Of a stretch of 64,000 nucleotides of DNA, positions 1-8,853 are shown piece by piece. The DNA is from Yersinia intermedia. Its GTDB lineage: Bacteria > Pseudomonadota > Gammaproteobacteria > Enterobacterales > Enterobacteriaceae. Within the stretch, counting starts at the first letter, position 1, and each line of letters starts with the position of its first letter. The translations under genes and the position numbers were made by a program. The notes under the pieces were generated by a model. The model saw only the letters and a program-made list of their open reading frames with translations. It was not told where the DNA came from and ran no database searches. Location: assembly GCF_900635455.1 (NCBI RefSeq), contig NZ_LR134116.1, positions 3,720,001 to 3,784,000 of the forward strand, given 5' to 3'.

Positions 1-650
1 TGCCCAAGATTAATACTTTTCCCGCCGACCAGCGTTAATTTCACCGATGTTCTGGCAGTACAGTTGATAATGAGCGGTTCACTTTTTATCGCACCATCAA
101 CATTTTGCTGATTAAGTGAACCGTGATTGATATAGACATCATTGGTAACTTCGCAGGTTTCTGGCGTTGGAGGAACCGCACCACAATAAGAGCCGGGGAT
201 CTGATTACCGGTAAAGTTTAAATCACCAGTCCCTTGCCAATAGAGAATACCAAAACAGGTGTTTGATGAACTCAATACAGGAGTCGTGGTGCTCCAACTT
301 CCAGAAGCACCATTGCGACTGACAAACGCATCTCGCATGGTCTTCGCCGTTGCTCCTTGAGAAACAATGACTCGCGTTGATGCCCCGCTCGGGTTAACAC
401 ACCGTTCAGCTTCAAGAGTGGAGTAGTGACATATCGCCACAGAACAAGATGAGGAGGTACAAAGTACGTTACTCAATTCCTCAGTCGGCCAGGAGAATGT
501 TCCAGTATATTGACCACCTGTTCGCGTTTGTGTCGAAACCCAGGCACTCGCTTGGCTATAAAGCGGAAATAAAAACAGCACGCAAGCGATTAGCCAGCAA
601 TATTGATGACTTAATCGCATATTAGGCTTTGTCATTCGTTTAAGTTCCAT
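1..650 (-). CDS. Fimbrial tip adhesin-like protein, 3' end outside window
   Basis: Open reading frame on the minus strand starting at ATG 650-648 (alternative ATG at 620) and running off the left edge without a stop. The first residues form a signal peptide (basic MRLSHQY followed by a hydrophobic stretch ending SQASA). The visible part has many Cys, Ser and Thr residues. Its distal part (SLNQQNV, then PLIINCTART) looks like the start of a pilin domain with a conserved Cys. It is the last gene of the fimbrial operon, the usual place for the two-domain tip adhesin (compare MrpH of Proteus). Receptor specificity cannot be judged. Missing C-terminus means no check of the donor strand. Confidence 0.7.
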   Translation of the reverse strand, partial: MELKRMTKPNMRLSHQYCWLIACVLFLFPLYSQASAWVSTQTRTGGQYTGTFSWPTEELSNVLCTSSSCSVAICHYSTLEAERCVNPSGASTRVIVSQGATAKTMRDAFVSRNGASGSWSTTTPVLSSSNTCFGILYWQGTGDLNFTGNQIPGSYCGAVPPTPETCEVTNDVYINHGSLNQQNVDGAIKSEPLIINCTARTSVKLTLVGGKSINLG

Positions 651-735
651 GGTTTCTATCAGCACTTAAGCTGTTGATAATAAATTCCAGCATCAACATA
701 TTGGTATTGAAATAAAATCGGGGGGAACTCACCAC

Positions 736-1287
736 TCAATAATATTCCAGACTAAAGGTTGCTACCGCATTAAATTCGCCACGCTGAATGGTTCGTTGAG
801 CAATAGCATCTGGTTCACCCTGAACATAAGCTTTCAAAGTGATAACATTCCCCCCAGCACTCAATAAAATCTCATCACTGCTTTGATTCAACGGCAAAGG
901 TTTACCTGTTGGCGTTTCAAGGCCAATGGCTACGCCCATATTATTGCTACTGCCGTTAACAGCTAATAACCCCGGTAAATTAACGCTATCATTGCCAGTA
1001 AACATGATTTTCGCAGTCGTACCCAGAGTAATATCGCAATCAACCAAATGTATTTGAAACTGCTTACCCAAGGTTCGTTGATTCGAATAGAGATATTTAT
1101 CGACAACAGTACCAAAGCCCAACGTAATAGTTTCATCTCCTGGGCGTATAGTGCATGGCTCGGCAACTAAGGCACCATGAAAACGCATATTATCGACCGC
1201 CCAAGTCGGTAGCACCCAAGTGATATTCAGAATCAGAATAGCCAGAATATATCGCCAGCGACGCATCGGCAGATTTCCATTATCCAT
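736..1287 (-). CDS. Minor fimbrial subunit
   Basis: A 183-residue exported pilin. It has an N-terminal signal sequence (hydrophobic residues about 10-30, ending TWA), a first pilin Cys in AEPCTIRPG, a second Cys in LVDCDIT, and the C-terminal penultimate-Tyr motif ending FSLEYY that chaperones of the PapD family recognise. Pilins of this kind are incorporated at or near the fimbrial tip. It lies 9 bp after the upstream pilin gene and is followed by the adhesin-like gene, so it is probably the adaptor next to the adhesin (MrpG-like position). This position-based role is inference. Confidence 0.75.
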   Translation of the reverse strand: MDNGNLPMRRWRYILAILILNITWVLPTWAVDNMRFHGALVAEPCTIRPGDETITLGFGTVVDKYLYSNQRTLGKQFQIHLVDCDITLGTTAKIMFTGNDSVNLPGLLAVNGSSNNMGVAIGLETPTGKPLPLNQSSDEILLSAGGNVITLKAYVQGEPDAIAQRTIQRGEFNAVATFSLEYY

Positions 1288-1296
1288 CAGTTGATC

Positions 1297-1791
1297 CTAT
1301 TGATAATCCACTAATAATGTAGCGGTTGCCTCAAAGGCACCTTCACTTAATGTTGCACCCGATGCTTTAACTGGTACCACCTGAAATACTGGCGGGTTGT
1401 TATTGTCATAAACAACACGTGTATTAAGTGTAAAAGGCACACCGTTTTTCAGCAGACGAATACCCAAATTAGGGATATTGGTTTGTAGCGCCGCAGCATC
1501 AAATGTGGTGACTGATGCACTGATAATCGTCAAGCCCAAATCCATGCCGGGAATTGCCGCACCACAGGTAACACTGTAAGGCACAGCCTTGGTGTAGTTG
1601 GTGCCATCAATCTTGTTCACGCCCAGATTTTCCCCAAAAGGCACATCTATCGTATTGCCCCCATTAATCACACAAGGGGCGGGGTTAATTAATGTCCCCG
1701 TGAACAACATGTCATCCGCATACGCCAGCGTGCTACTCAGTGTCAGTACCACCGCAATGGAACAACGCGATATCAGTGATCCGTTTTTCAT
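1297..1791 (-). CDS. Minor fimbrial subunit, tandem paralogue 3
   Basis: A 164-residue pilin with signal peptide (SLISRCSIAVVLTLSS, cleavage after AYA). It shares the block FTGTLINPAPCVIN with the next two upstream genes, and ends ATLLVDYQ, a chaperone-recognised C-terminus. The start codon overlaps the stop of the preceding gene (1791), so the two are translationally coupled. It is the most diverged of three tandem paralogues. Likely a tip-fibrillum component. Confidence 0.75.
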   Translation of the reverse strand: MKNGSLISRCSIAVVLTLSSTLAYADDMLFTGTLINPAPCVINGGNTIDVPFGENLGVNKIDGTNYTKAVPYSVTCGAAIPGMDLGLTIISASVTTFDAAALQTNIPNLGIRLLKNGVPFTLNTRVVYDNNNPPVFQVVPVKASGATLSEGAFEATATLLVDYQ

Positions 1792-2279
1792 TACTGATAC
1801 TCCACAACCATGGTTGCTGTACCGTAAAAATTGCCCGCACTCAACGTTGCACCAGGTTGTTTGACCGGCACGGCCTTCAACACCGGGATAGTTGGATAGG
1901 AAAAGTTGAAAGTACTATTCAGTGACAATGCTTGATCATTACGTAGCAATTTGATCCCCAGTGCCGAATTATTCGTACTCAAGACACTGGAATCAAAACC
2001 CGCCCCATTGCCTTTAATCGTCATTTTCAGCGCATTGGATACTGCCCCAATACAATTCAATGTATAGGTCACCGGCTTCATATACTGAACACCATCAACT
2101 TGTGAAGTCAGAATATCGTCGCCAAAACCGACGAGAATGGTGCCGGTATTGTTAATCACACAGGGCGGAGGATTAATTAATGTGCCGGAGAACAACATGT
2201 TGTCCGCATAAGCCACCGTATTGCCAAGAGCTAGCACCGCTGCAAAGGAACAACGTGAAATCAGTGAGTTAATTTTCAT
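1791..2279 (-). CDS. Minor fimbrial subunit, tandem paralogue 2
   Basis: A 162-residue pilin with signal peptide (KINSLISRCSFAAVLAL, cleavage near AYA), first Cys in PPPCVIN, second Cys in TLNCIG, and C-terminal TATMVVEYQ. Nearly all blocks are shared with the gene at 2279-2845 (GTATxVVEYQ, AVPVKQxxATLS, LGIKLxRN), which points to a tandem duplication. Both ends overlap neighbours by single-codon start/stop overlaps, so it is translated as part of the fimbrial operon. Confidence 0.75.
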   Translation of the reverse strand: MKINSLISRCSFAAVLALGNTVAYADNMLFSGTLINPPPCVINNTGTILVGFGDDILTSQVDGVQYMKPVTYTLNCIGAVSNALKMTIKGNGAGFDSSVLSTNNSALGIKLLRNDQALSLNSTFNFSYPTIPVLKAVPVKQPGATLSAGNFYGTATMVVEYQ

Positions 2280-2845
2280 TACTGGTACTCCACAACCAGG
2301 GTCGCTGTGCCGGAAAAATAGCCCGTGCTCAACGTTGCATTTGTTTGTTTAACCGGTACCGCCTGCAATACAGGAATATTCGGATAGGTAAAGTTAGATG
2401 CCGTATTCAGTGGGAATGACTGCCCATTACGTATCAACTTGATCCCCAGACCTGAATTGCTCGTCTTCAAGACAGTGGTATCAAAATTTTCCCCATTACC
2501 ATTAATGCTTAATTTCAGTGCATTAGAGGCGGCCGAAGTACAGTTCAATGTGTAATTCACCGGCTGCATGTAGTTAGCACCATCAATATTTGATGTCAGG
2601 ATGGTATCGCCAAAATTAACGTTGATAGTGTTGTTACCGTTAATCACGCAAGGTGGCGCGGCAAAAATGGAGACCGAAACATTGACTGTCGCGGACTTAT
2701 TTAATGCCCATGCTGAGCTACTTAACAACATTGTCATTACAGCGGCCGTTGCCCCTACGATGGCTGTCATCCCAAAGATGGACGTCATGGCCCGCCGGGT
2801 AACTATTCCCCTACAAACAACAGTCATCCCATATTCCTTATTCAT
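2279..2845 (-). CDS. Minor fimbrial subunit, tandem paralogue 1
   Basis: Pilin of up to 188 residues. The pilin domain begins after about residue 48 (WALNKSATVNVS) and has PPCVIN, TLNCTS and the C-terminus ATLVVEYQ. The N-terminus is unusually long for a signal peptide. Internal Met codons (MTVVCRG, MTSIFGM) are possible starts, and translation probably begins at one of them. It is the first of three related minor pilins and lies 53 bp downstream of the chaperone gene. Likely exported through the usher as a tip component. Confidence 0.7.
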   Translation of the reverse strand: MNKEYGMTVVCRGIVTRRAMTSIFGMTAIVGATAAVMTMLLSSSAWALNKSATVNVSVSIFAAPPCVINGNNTINVNFGDTILTSNIDGANYMQPVNYTLNCTSAASNALKLSINGNGENFDTTVLKTSNSGLGIKLIRNGQSFPLNTASNFTYPNIPVLQAVPVKQTNATLSTGYFSGTATLVVEYQ

Positions 2846-2898
2846 CGTTCAGCCTGACATCCGCCCAGTCTTCTTATGCGCTGTACCGCAATACACTG

Positions 2899-3645
2899 TT
2901 ATTTGATACGTTCCACAACAGAACACGTGCTACCTGTACAACCAAATATCAGTTTTGGTCGGCCGCCAAAGTCATTGACGTAAGTCAGTACCGGTTTACT
3001 GCCTAACGCGCCTGCGCTAACGTCCAGCATGGCCTGCGCTTTTGGTGCGATCATCAGCGGCTTAAAGCCGTCTGCCGTTTTCCCAGCTTTGCTGTCACTG
3101 GCATCGACCAACGTGATGTAATACGGTGTCGGGTTATTAACCTGAAAACGATCGCCCTGACGCGTTAGCTGTAACTTCTCTTGCCAAGGTGTCGACATAT
3201 CGGCCTTTTGTGGCACGATGCTAACTGGGCGGTAGAAAAGTTTGATGCGCGTTTGCAAGGCAATCTGTAACGTGTTGGGCTTTTCCGTCCGGGGTGGAAT
3301 TTCACGCAGGTTAAAATAGAACAAGGTTTCCCGGTCTTGCGCCAACTGGCTCACCGCAGGCAAGGTTTGTACTTTTAGCTGACTAAGAGCACCCGCTTCT
3401 ACTCGTTGAACCGGAGGAACAACCGTCAATGGCGTATTGATTTTGTTACCCTGCTCATCCTCGATCCAACCCTGCGCCAGATAAGGCAACTGCTTATTCT
3501 GGTTGCTGATATTCAGACTGATCGATTTATCGCTGCCATTAAGGATCACACGGGTTCTATCCAGCGCAATCGCAGCTGTCGCTTGCTGAGCCATAAGTGC
3601 CGTCACCAGAATCGCCGTGATATGCAGTTTATTATTCAATTTCAT
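2899..3645 (-). CDS. Periplasmic fimbrial chaperone (PapD family)
   Basis: About 248 residues from the ATG at 3645, chosen because GAAGGGA precedes it at a normal distance; the frame is open a few codons further with TTG. It has a signal peptide (LHITAILVTALMAQ, cleavage after ATA) and then the two-Ig-domain chaperone layout. The first domain has IALDRTRVILNGSDKSI and YLAQGWIEDEQG. The FYFNLREIPP motif marks the conserved G1 region, and KLFYRPVSI lies at the domain junction. The C-terminal Cys pair (GCTGSTCS) is unusual enough to note. It caps pilin subunits in the periplasm and delivers them to the usher encoded just upstream. Confidence 0.9.
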   Translation of the reverse strand: MKLNNKLHITAILVTALMAQQATAAIALDRTRVILNGSDKSISLNISNQNKQLPYLAQGWIEDEQGNKINTPLTVVPPVQRVEAGALSQLKVQTLPAVSQLAQDRETLFYFNLREIPPRTEKPNTLQIALQTRIKLFYRPVSIVPQKADMSTPWQEKLQLTRQGDRFQVNNPTPYYITLVDASDSKAGKTADGFKPLMIAPKAQAMLDVSAGALGSKPVLTYVNDFGGRPKLIFGCTGSTCSVVERIK

Positions 3646-3743
3646 TACTTTTCCCTTCAATTAATCCTGTCAGAACCTGGCGGCACCGAGATATAGCGGT
3701 TACCTGAACCGGCTTTAGCCATCTGGCCTATTTATGAAACTTA

Positions 3744-6305
3744 TTATTGTGCTACTGGGGGTTTATCCCCCGGTACTATCGGATGGCAAGGCAGTAGCAG
3801 ATTCACCAGCACTTGCGGTGAAATCACCGTCGGCAGTGTGATGTTGCATTGCGCTTGTCCATTCCAGTGTACTGACATGGTTTCACCGGCTTTGATACCA
3901 CTGAGATAGGTAGAACCATCGTCGTTAACAATGCCGGTTTCTTGCTGGTTTTCATTTAATACGGTGGCCCCAAATGGTGGTGAGGTACCATCAGCCATAC
4001 GTAACATAGCCATCGCTTTTTCACCGGAAATCACATTAAAGCGACGATAACCAATCGCCCCTTCAGTCAGAGTCATCTGTGCTACTGATCCGGTGACCTC
4101 AACGTTGTCGTTCAAGTTGTCAATATCAACGCTAGCCCGGTTGCGGTAATAACTATTCACATCACTGACCACAGCTTTACCAAAGTGGTTGGTTTTCACC
4201 GTTGAGCCATATCCCTGAACCGGCACATCAGCAACACCTTGGGTATCGAGCAACAAACGCGTACCACCAATAGTATTGGCTCGATGTAATGCGGCACCTT
4301 CAGCCGTCAGCGTTGCCCCCCCTTGAATACCCACACCGACAGAAGAGTATTGCCCTTCCTGATAACTGGCGTTGGCATTGATATCCGCGCTATTACCCAT
4401 GTGGTTATAGTTACCACTCACCAATACTCCGCTACGTGCTACACCGGTATTAAGCTGGTAACTGTTATGGTCATCCAGACGATCGGCATATCCCACCCGT
4501 TGAGTGTTTTCGCGCCCGCTGACCGTGGCGCTGTAGCTCACCGTCGCACTGTTACCGAACGGCATAGACAAGGACAAATACACCCCGTCATCATTGCTGT
4601 TGTTATACCGGTTACGGTATGCCGACAATGACATACTGATGTTCTTCACTTTGCCAATGTCGAAATAGCGCGCTAACGACAAGTTATAGCGGTCATTCGC
4701 TGAGCGTTCCCAATAGGTCTGATGGCTGTAATTCAGATAGGCACTTAGCCCTAAATCACTAAACTGTTGGTTGAAACTGATGGTATACATCTCTTTATTC
4801 CCACCAATGCTTCCCCCGCGATAACGCGCATTCAGATAGTCAGTCATGCTCATAAAGTTGCGCTCAGAGAAGCGATAACCCGCAAAAGTGACCTGACTGC
4901 CCGTCTCCTGGAAGTTTTTCGAATAGTTGACTCGGTAAGAACCACCACTCAAGGTGCCTTGATCGGGTAAAGTAGCCCACGATTGAGTCATATCAACCGA
5001 CAGCGCACCAAACTCCATCAAATCACGCCCAACCCCCATGGATGCAGCTTGATATTCGTTTTCGCCACCAATTCCGCCGCCGTACAATGACCAGCCATTG
5101 TTGACCCCCCAGGAGAATTCCCCAGTGGCAAATGCCGGTCCTTCAGCACTATGGCTAATATCCGACGGCTTACCGGCAGCTACGCGATAGCGCACCATAC
5201 CGGGGCGGGTCAGATAGGGAATACTGGCTGTATTCACTTGGAATTGCTGTACTTGTCCGTCAAGCTCTTCGACTCGCACATCCAAGGTGCCGGACACAAA
5301 ACTGTTCAGGTTCTGAATACGGAATGGGCCCGCAGCCACCAGAGTTTCACTCAATACACGGCCCTGCTGGCTAACGATTACCCGCGCATTGGTACGGGCA
5401 ACCCCGCTAATCTCCGGTGCATAGCCACGCATATTTGGCGGTAACATATTGTCATCGGTCGCTAAACTCGCCCCGCTAAAGCGGAAGTTGTCAAAAATCG
5501 CTGAGTTTAGAAAATCTTCACCCAACGTGAGCTTGGCGCCCAGGCTCGGTATTGCGCGATAGGCGTAATAACGGCTCCAGTCCCATTGGCGTTCAGTCTG
5601 AGTACCGGAAGCCTGATCAATACGCGACTGCCAGTCAGCACGAAACCGCCAGGCACCTAAGTTAGCCCCGGTGGTTCCGTTACCACTTAAGGTATTGTTA
5701 CTACTATTGCTTACTTCCTGGCGATTCAGTTGCCCTAGCAGGTTGTAGTCAAAAATAACCCCAGAGATCCCCTCTTCCCAGCGAGAAGGCGGATCCCAAT
5801 CGGGGGCACTGTATTCCAACCAAGCTTGAGGTACGCTCAGATAAAGTGATGATGTCGCCAAATCGCCTTCCACAGTCATACCGGGTAAGCTTTTGATATC
5901 CAAACATTCACCATTACGCCACCAGGTCAGTCGCCGGGCACTATCTTCTTTCAATGCCAGCAGCTCAACCAACTGCGGTGATAAACAGGCCTCACTTTTT
6001 TTAGGATCTTGTTCCGATGCATAAAACACCACCGGCTGCTCATTGATTTCCTGTTTATTCATATGAACCAATAAGTTATAATTCCCCGGCATGATAAAAC
6101 CGCGCTGGGAGAACTGGCTCAGATCGATATTGGCGCGATCCTTGGTATCCAATACATCAGTATTAAACTGAATATCATCACTGGTTTGCGCCCCATAAGC
6201 ATTGCCACTTAATGCAACGGCAATCAAAATGCGCAATAAATCACGACGGGCAGCACCGTTGGTGATGGAAGGAGCGGATACCATGGAATATGTCACCTTA
6301 CTCAT
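3744..6305 (-). CDS. Outer-membrane fimbrial usher
   Basis: An 853-residue usher of normal length. It has a cleavable leader (ending NAYGAQT), then the N-terminal domain with FNTDVLDTKDRANIDLSQF, whose chaperone-binding character is typical. A long beta-barrel follows with a plug domain (around PNMRGYAPEISGVARTNA, then SGTLDVRVEELDG). C-terminal domains contain GxTxLxxxNQQETGIV and Cys residues in QCNITLP and LLLPCHP. It forms the outer-membrane pore that assembles the fimbria. It sits between the second pilin gene (5-bp gap) and the chaperone, as in mrp/pap-type operons. Confidence 0.93.
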   Translation of the reverse strand: MSKVTYSMVSAPSITNGAARRDLLRILIAVALSGNAYGAQTSDDIQFNTDVLDTKDRANIDLSQFSQRGFIMPGNYNLLVHMNKQEINEQPVVFYASEQDPKKSEACLSPQLVELLALKEDSARRLTWWRNGECLDIKSLPGMTVEGDLATSSLYLSVPQAWLEYSAPDWDPPSRWEEGISGVIFDYNLLGQLNRQEVSNSSNNTLSGNGTTGANLGAWRFRADWQSRIDQASGTQTERQWDWSRYYAYRAIPSLGAKLTLGEDFLNSAIFDNFRFSGASLATDDNMLPPNMRGYAPEISGVARTNARVIVSQQGRVLSETLVAAGPFRIQNLNSFVSGTLDVRVEELDGQVQQFQVNTASIPYLTRPGMVRYRVAAGKPSDISHSAEGPAFATGEFSWGVNNGWSLYGGGIGGENEYQAASMGVGRDLMEFGALSVDMTQSWATLPDQGTLSGGSYRVNYSKNFQETGSQVTFAGYRFSERNFMSMTDYLNARYRGGSIGGNKEMYTISFNQQFSDLGLSAYLNYSHQTYWERSANDRYNLSLARYFDIGKVKNISMSLSAYRNRYNNSNDDGVYLSLSMPFGNSATVSYSATVSGRENTQRVGYADRLDDHNSYQLNTGVARSGVLVSGNYNHMGNSADINANASYQEGQYSSVGVGIQGGATLTAEGAALHRANTIGGTRLLLDTQGVADVPVQGYGSTVKTNHFGKAVVSDVNSYYRNRASVDIDNLNDNVEVTGSVAQMTLTEGAIGYRRFNVISGEKAMAMLRMADGTSPPFGATVLNENQQETGIVNDDGSTYLSGIKAGETMSVHWNGQAQCNITLPTVISPQVLVNLLLPCHPIVPGDKPPVAQ

Positions 6306-6310
6306 TGAAA

Positions 6311-6856
6311 TCAGTAATAATCTAATTTGAAACGAACACTGGAATAATAAGCTCCAGCACGCAGGACCTTGCCATTGCCCACTAAACGCAGGGCATAATT
6401 GAGTTTCATATCGGTAGGGATAATATTTATCTCAGGTGACGGTACGCCAGGCGTAGTGGTATTGCCTTTGTCATCAACAATTTGTATTGCAATCCCTTCA
6501 GCATCACCGTAAACAGCAAAATTATTGCCGTCCGCAGCACCGTCAAATGACACCGCGAAATGCTGGCGATTAGACTTCTCAGGATCCGCATTAGCCAACC
6601 GACAATCCAGTAGGCGAATCTCAAATGGATGCTCATTGCCCACGCCGTTTTCAACCAATTGACTTATGGGTAAGATCGCCATATCAATGGTCTGTTCCAG
6701 GCTTCCGGGGTCTATCGCACAGGCAGTGTCAGTAATACTTCCTTCCATACTCACGCGGCCCCAATCTGTTTTCATGGGATCAGCCAATACCGATAGACTC
6801 ACCAAAGACACCATCAGTAAGGAAGGAGGCACTAGCAAAAAAAATGACCTGGACAT
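6311..6856 (-). CDS. Minor fimbrial subunit, possible anchor (PapH/MrpB-like position)
   Basis: A 181-residue pilin with signal peptide (residues 1-25, ending VLADP), first Cys in DTACAIDPG, second Cys in LLDCRLA, and C-terminus VRFKLDYY. It is the second gene of the operon, between the major pilin and the usher, which in pap and mrp operons encodes the terminator/anchor pilin. The anchor role is inference from order. Confidence 0.75.
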   Translation of the reverse strand: MSRSFFLLVPPSLLMVSLVSLSVLADPMKTDWGRVSMEGSITDTACAIDPGSLEQTIDMAILPISQLVENGVGNEHPFEIRLLDCRLANADPEKSNRQHFAVSFDGAADGNNFAVYGDAEGIAIQIVDDKGNTTTPGVPSPEINIIPTDMKLNYALRLVGNGKVLRAGAYYSSVRFKLDYY

Positions 6857-6900
6857 AAATCACCTAGCTCATCCAACACATATCTCTTTCAAGAGGAAAA

Positions 6901-6924
6901 GACATGCGGAAGAATCCGCATGTC
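6901..6924 (-). terminator. Hairpin between major pilin and downstream operon genes
   Basis: A perfect 10-bp stem (GACATGCGGA and TCCGCATGTC) with a 4-base loop, followed on the minus strand by TTTTCC. It lies 20 bp after the major pilin stop. In fimbrial operons such hairpins act as partial terminators or RNA-stability elements that keep major pilin mRNA in excess. That role is inferred here. Confidence 0.65.
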
Positions 6925-6943
6925 CAATTAAAAAAGGGGGTGC

Positions 6944-7468
6944 TTATTGATAAGCCAGCGTGAAGTCTGCAACGCTGTAGAAGTTACCTGGTTTGATCGC
7001 GTCAGAAGCAGTGCTGCCCTGCAGGTAAGCAGAGAAAACCAGAGTGTTGTTTTCGCCGACCAGAGTCTGACCAGCAGTTGGTTGACCCAGAGAAACAACA
7101 GAACCAGAACCATCAGTGATGGCAATACCAGCACCTTCAGCTTCGCCAGTGAAGCCCAGCAGGCCAGTTACGGCTGTTGATTCCATGCCGCTGAAAGTAG
7201 TAGTAACAGTGTCCAGAGTCGTAATGTCACAGTTTTCCAGTTTGATCTGGAAGTTACGTGGCGTTGATTTGCCACCATTCTGCAAAGCAACATTAGAGAT
7301 CTGACCCAGGTTTACAGTCTGGTCAATTGACTCAGGCGCGATTGAGCAAGGTGCATCAATAATTGAACCAGTAAAAGTCACAGTACCGTGACCCTGATCA
7401 GCGGCGTTAGCCATAGAAGCAAAACCTAATACCAAACCTGCTGCCAAGATCGTTTTATTCAGTTTCAT
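6944..7468 (-). CDS. Major fimbrial subunit (pilin)
   Basis: A 174-residue pilin. Signal peptide MKLNKTILAAGLVLGFAS with cleavage after ANA. First Cys in DAPCSIAPES, second Cys in LENCDIT, and the C-terminal beta-zipper motif ending VADFTLAYQ. Codon use is highly biased compared with the minor pilins, as expected for an abundant shaft protein. It is the promoter-proximal gene of the operon, preceded by a 0.9-kb regulatory gap and followed by a strong hairpin. Confidence 0.9.
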   Translation of the reverse strand: MKLNKTILAAGLVLGFASMANAADQGHGTVTFTGSIIDAPCSIAPESIDQTVNLGQISNVALQNGGKSTPRNFQIKLENCDITTLDTVTTTFSGMESTAVTGLLGFTGEAEGAGIAITDGSGSVVSLGQPTAGQTLVGENNTLVFSAYLQGSTASDAIKPGNFYSVADFTLAYQ

Positions 7469-8400
7469 TACGTGATTCCTTTATACACAATTAAAATTTA
7501 ATACGCTGATTTGCCTTGATAAAGCCAAGACAAATACTGCATAAAAGTTGTTTTAAAATACAAATGCATGTTGCTTCTTGCCGTTAAAATACCAAATGAC
7601 AAGCTGAGAACTGCATAGAGCCATAAAGTCAACATGTGGGAATTAGTAACCAGCCACACATTAAAAAAATGCAAATAACGTTTAAAGCTCTTTTTTGTTC
7701 GAGGCAGATAATACAAATATAGACTTCCAGTTGATAGATATTTAATTCAAATAGATAAAATTCAGAGTGTTTAACTTAATTAATTACAGTAATGAAACAA
7801 AATCGATAAGATTGATCGATAAACATTATACCCTCGACACATAAAACTCCCAAAATAAGCATGTCGACACATTTGATCGCTAAAGAACGATTTGCCAAAA
7901 TTAATGATTGCTTATTTCACACCCCAATTTATAATCGACATTAAATTCTTAACACTTTATACCAGAGAGCATAAAAACCTTGGCAATAGCCTAATATATC
8001 CGTATTGACACATTGATAAACGCATAGTGTAACTGAGTATTTTTGTATATAAACGCTTAACCAACCCAAAAACAAAGACACCAAGCAATTGATTTCAATG
8101 AAATTTACTGAAAAAAGCCAAAAGCACCACTTATTTATCCAGGAGGATCAAAAACCCTATTTATTTTATGGAGTAAAAAAATAAAAAGAAGTTAAATTTA
8201 ATGTCTATGATACGTGTAAAAAACACAGAATATAAAAAAACAAAAAAATAAATAAGAACTCAGCCGCTTTAATGTAAGAACAGTCACCAAGCTCGTAGGA
8301 AATGTCTTTATAAAATGTAGGATGCACTATTTGCAAATGCAGAATATAGGTAAATTAAAGTCGCACATTCTTAATATATAAATCAAATGGAGTAAAAATA
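7469..8400. promoter_or_regulatory. AT-rich divergent control region of the fimbrial operon
   Basis: No gene is evident in these 932 bases. They separate the major pilin gene (minus) from a PapI/FaeA-like regulator (plus). GATC sites occur at 7814-7817, 7875-7878 and 8146-8149, the first two 61 bp apart in AT-rich surroundings. In pap-family operons Dam-methylated GATC sites inside Lrp sites drive phase variation together with PapI. The same arrangement is plausible here, but Lrp sites were not demonstrated. I found no fimS-like long inverted repeat. A weak SD (GGAG) precedes the ATG at 8401. Confidence 0.5.
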
Positions 8401-8664
8401 ATGAAACCGAAGAGTCAGAGAAAAGAAGAAGTAATGGGTATCTTGGAAGATCACTGTAACTCTTTAAAAGAGCAGTTTACTGATTCTCCTCCTCCGGTTA
8501 TTAATTGGCCGAAAACCAGAGAGCTTGCGGATAAAGCACAATTAGATATTTATACCGCAAGGTTAGTGTTAATGAAGCTAGTGGATGAGGACAGGGCCAG
8601 AATGTCAGAAACCAAGGTGATGAACTCATTACGCTGGTTTGTTGCGCACCCTGAAAAAAAATAA
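8401..8664 (+). CDS. PapI/FaeA-like fimbrial regulator
   Basis: An 87-residue protein without export signal. The centre (ELADKAQLDIYTARLVLMKLVDEDRARM) has the winged-helix pattern of PapI/FaeA proteins, where the small helix-turn-helix reads the DNA and acts with Lrp. A short C-terminal strand follows (MNSLRWFV). The ATG is preceded by TGGAG. It is divergent from the fimbrial operon, the same layout as papI and papB-A. Likely role: phase-variable control of the neighbouring fimbriae. Family call is from pattern only. Confidence 0.7.
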   Translation: MKPKSQRKEEVMGILEDHCNSLKEQFTDSPPPVINWPKTRELADKAQLDIYTARLVLMKLVDEDRARMSETKVMNSLRWFVAHPEKK

Positions 8665-8853
8665 AACAGCCATCAACTTAGGGTAAACATACTGTTTTTC
8701 AGCAGGATATCGGCTCAAAAGTGATAATGAGTCACGGTTGATTGCTGCCAGACACTCCCCCGTTGAGCCGTTATAACCCCAATATTGGACAATGAGTTAA
8801 CCCGTTGCCGTAAGACACTGCGTTAGCTATATAAGTTACTTGTTGATAGAAAA

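Noticed and set aside
7498..7716. 72-codon open frame upstream of the major pilin
   Set aside because: No start signals, AT-rich chance frame inside the control region.
7469..8400. Invertible fimS-type promoter
   Set aside because: No pair of matching inverted repeats and no recombinase gene beside it.
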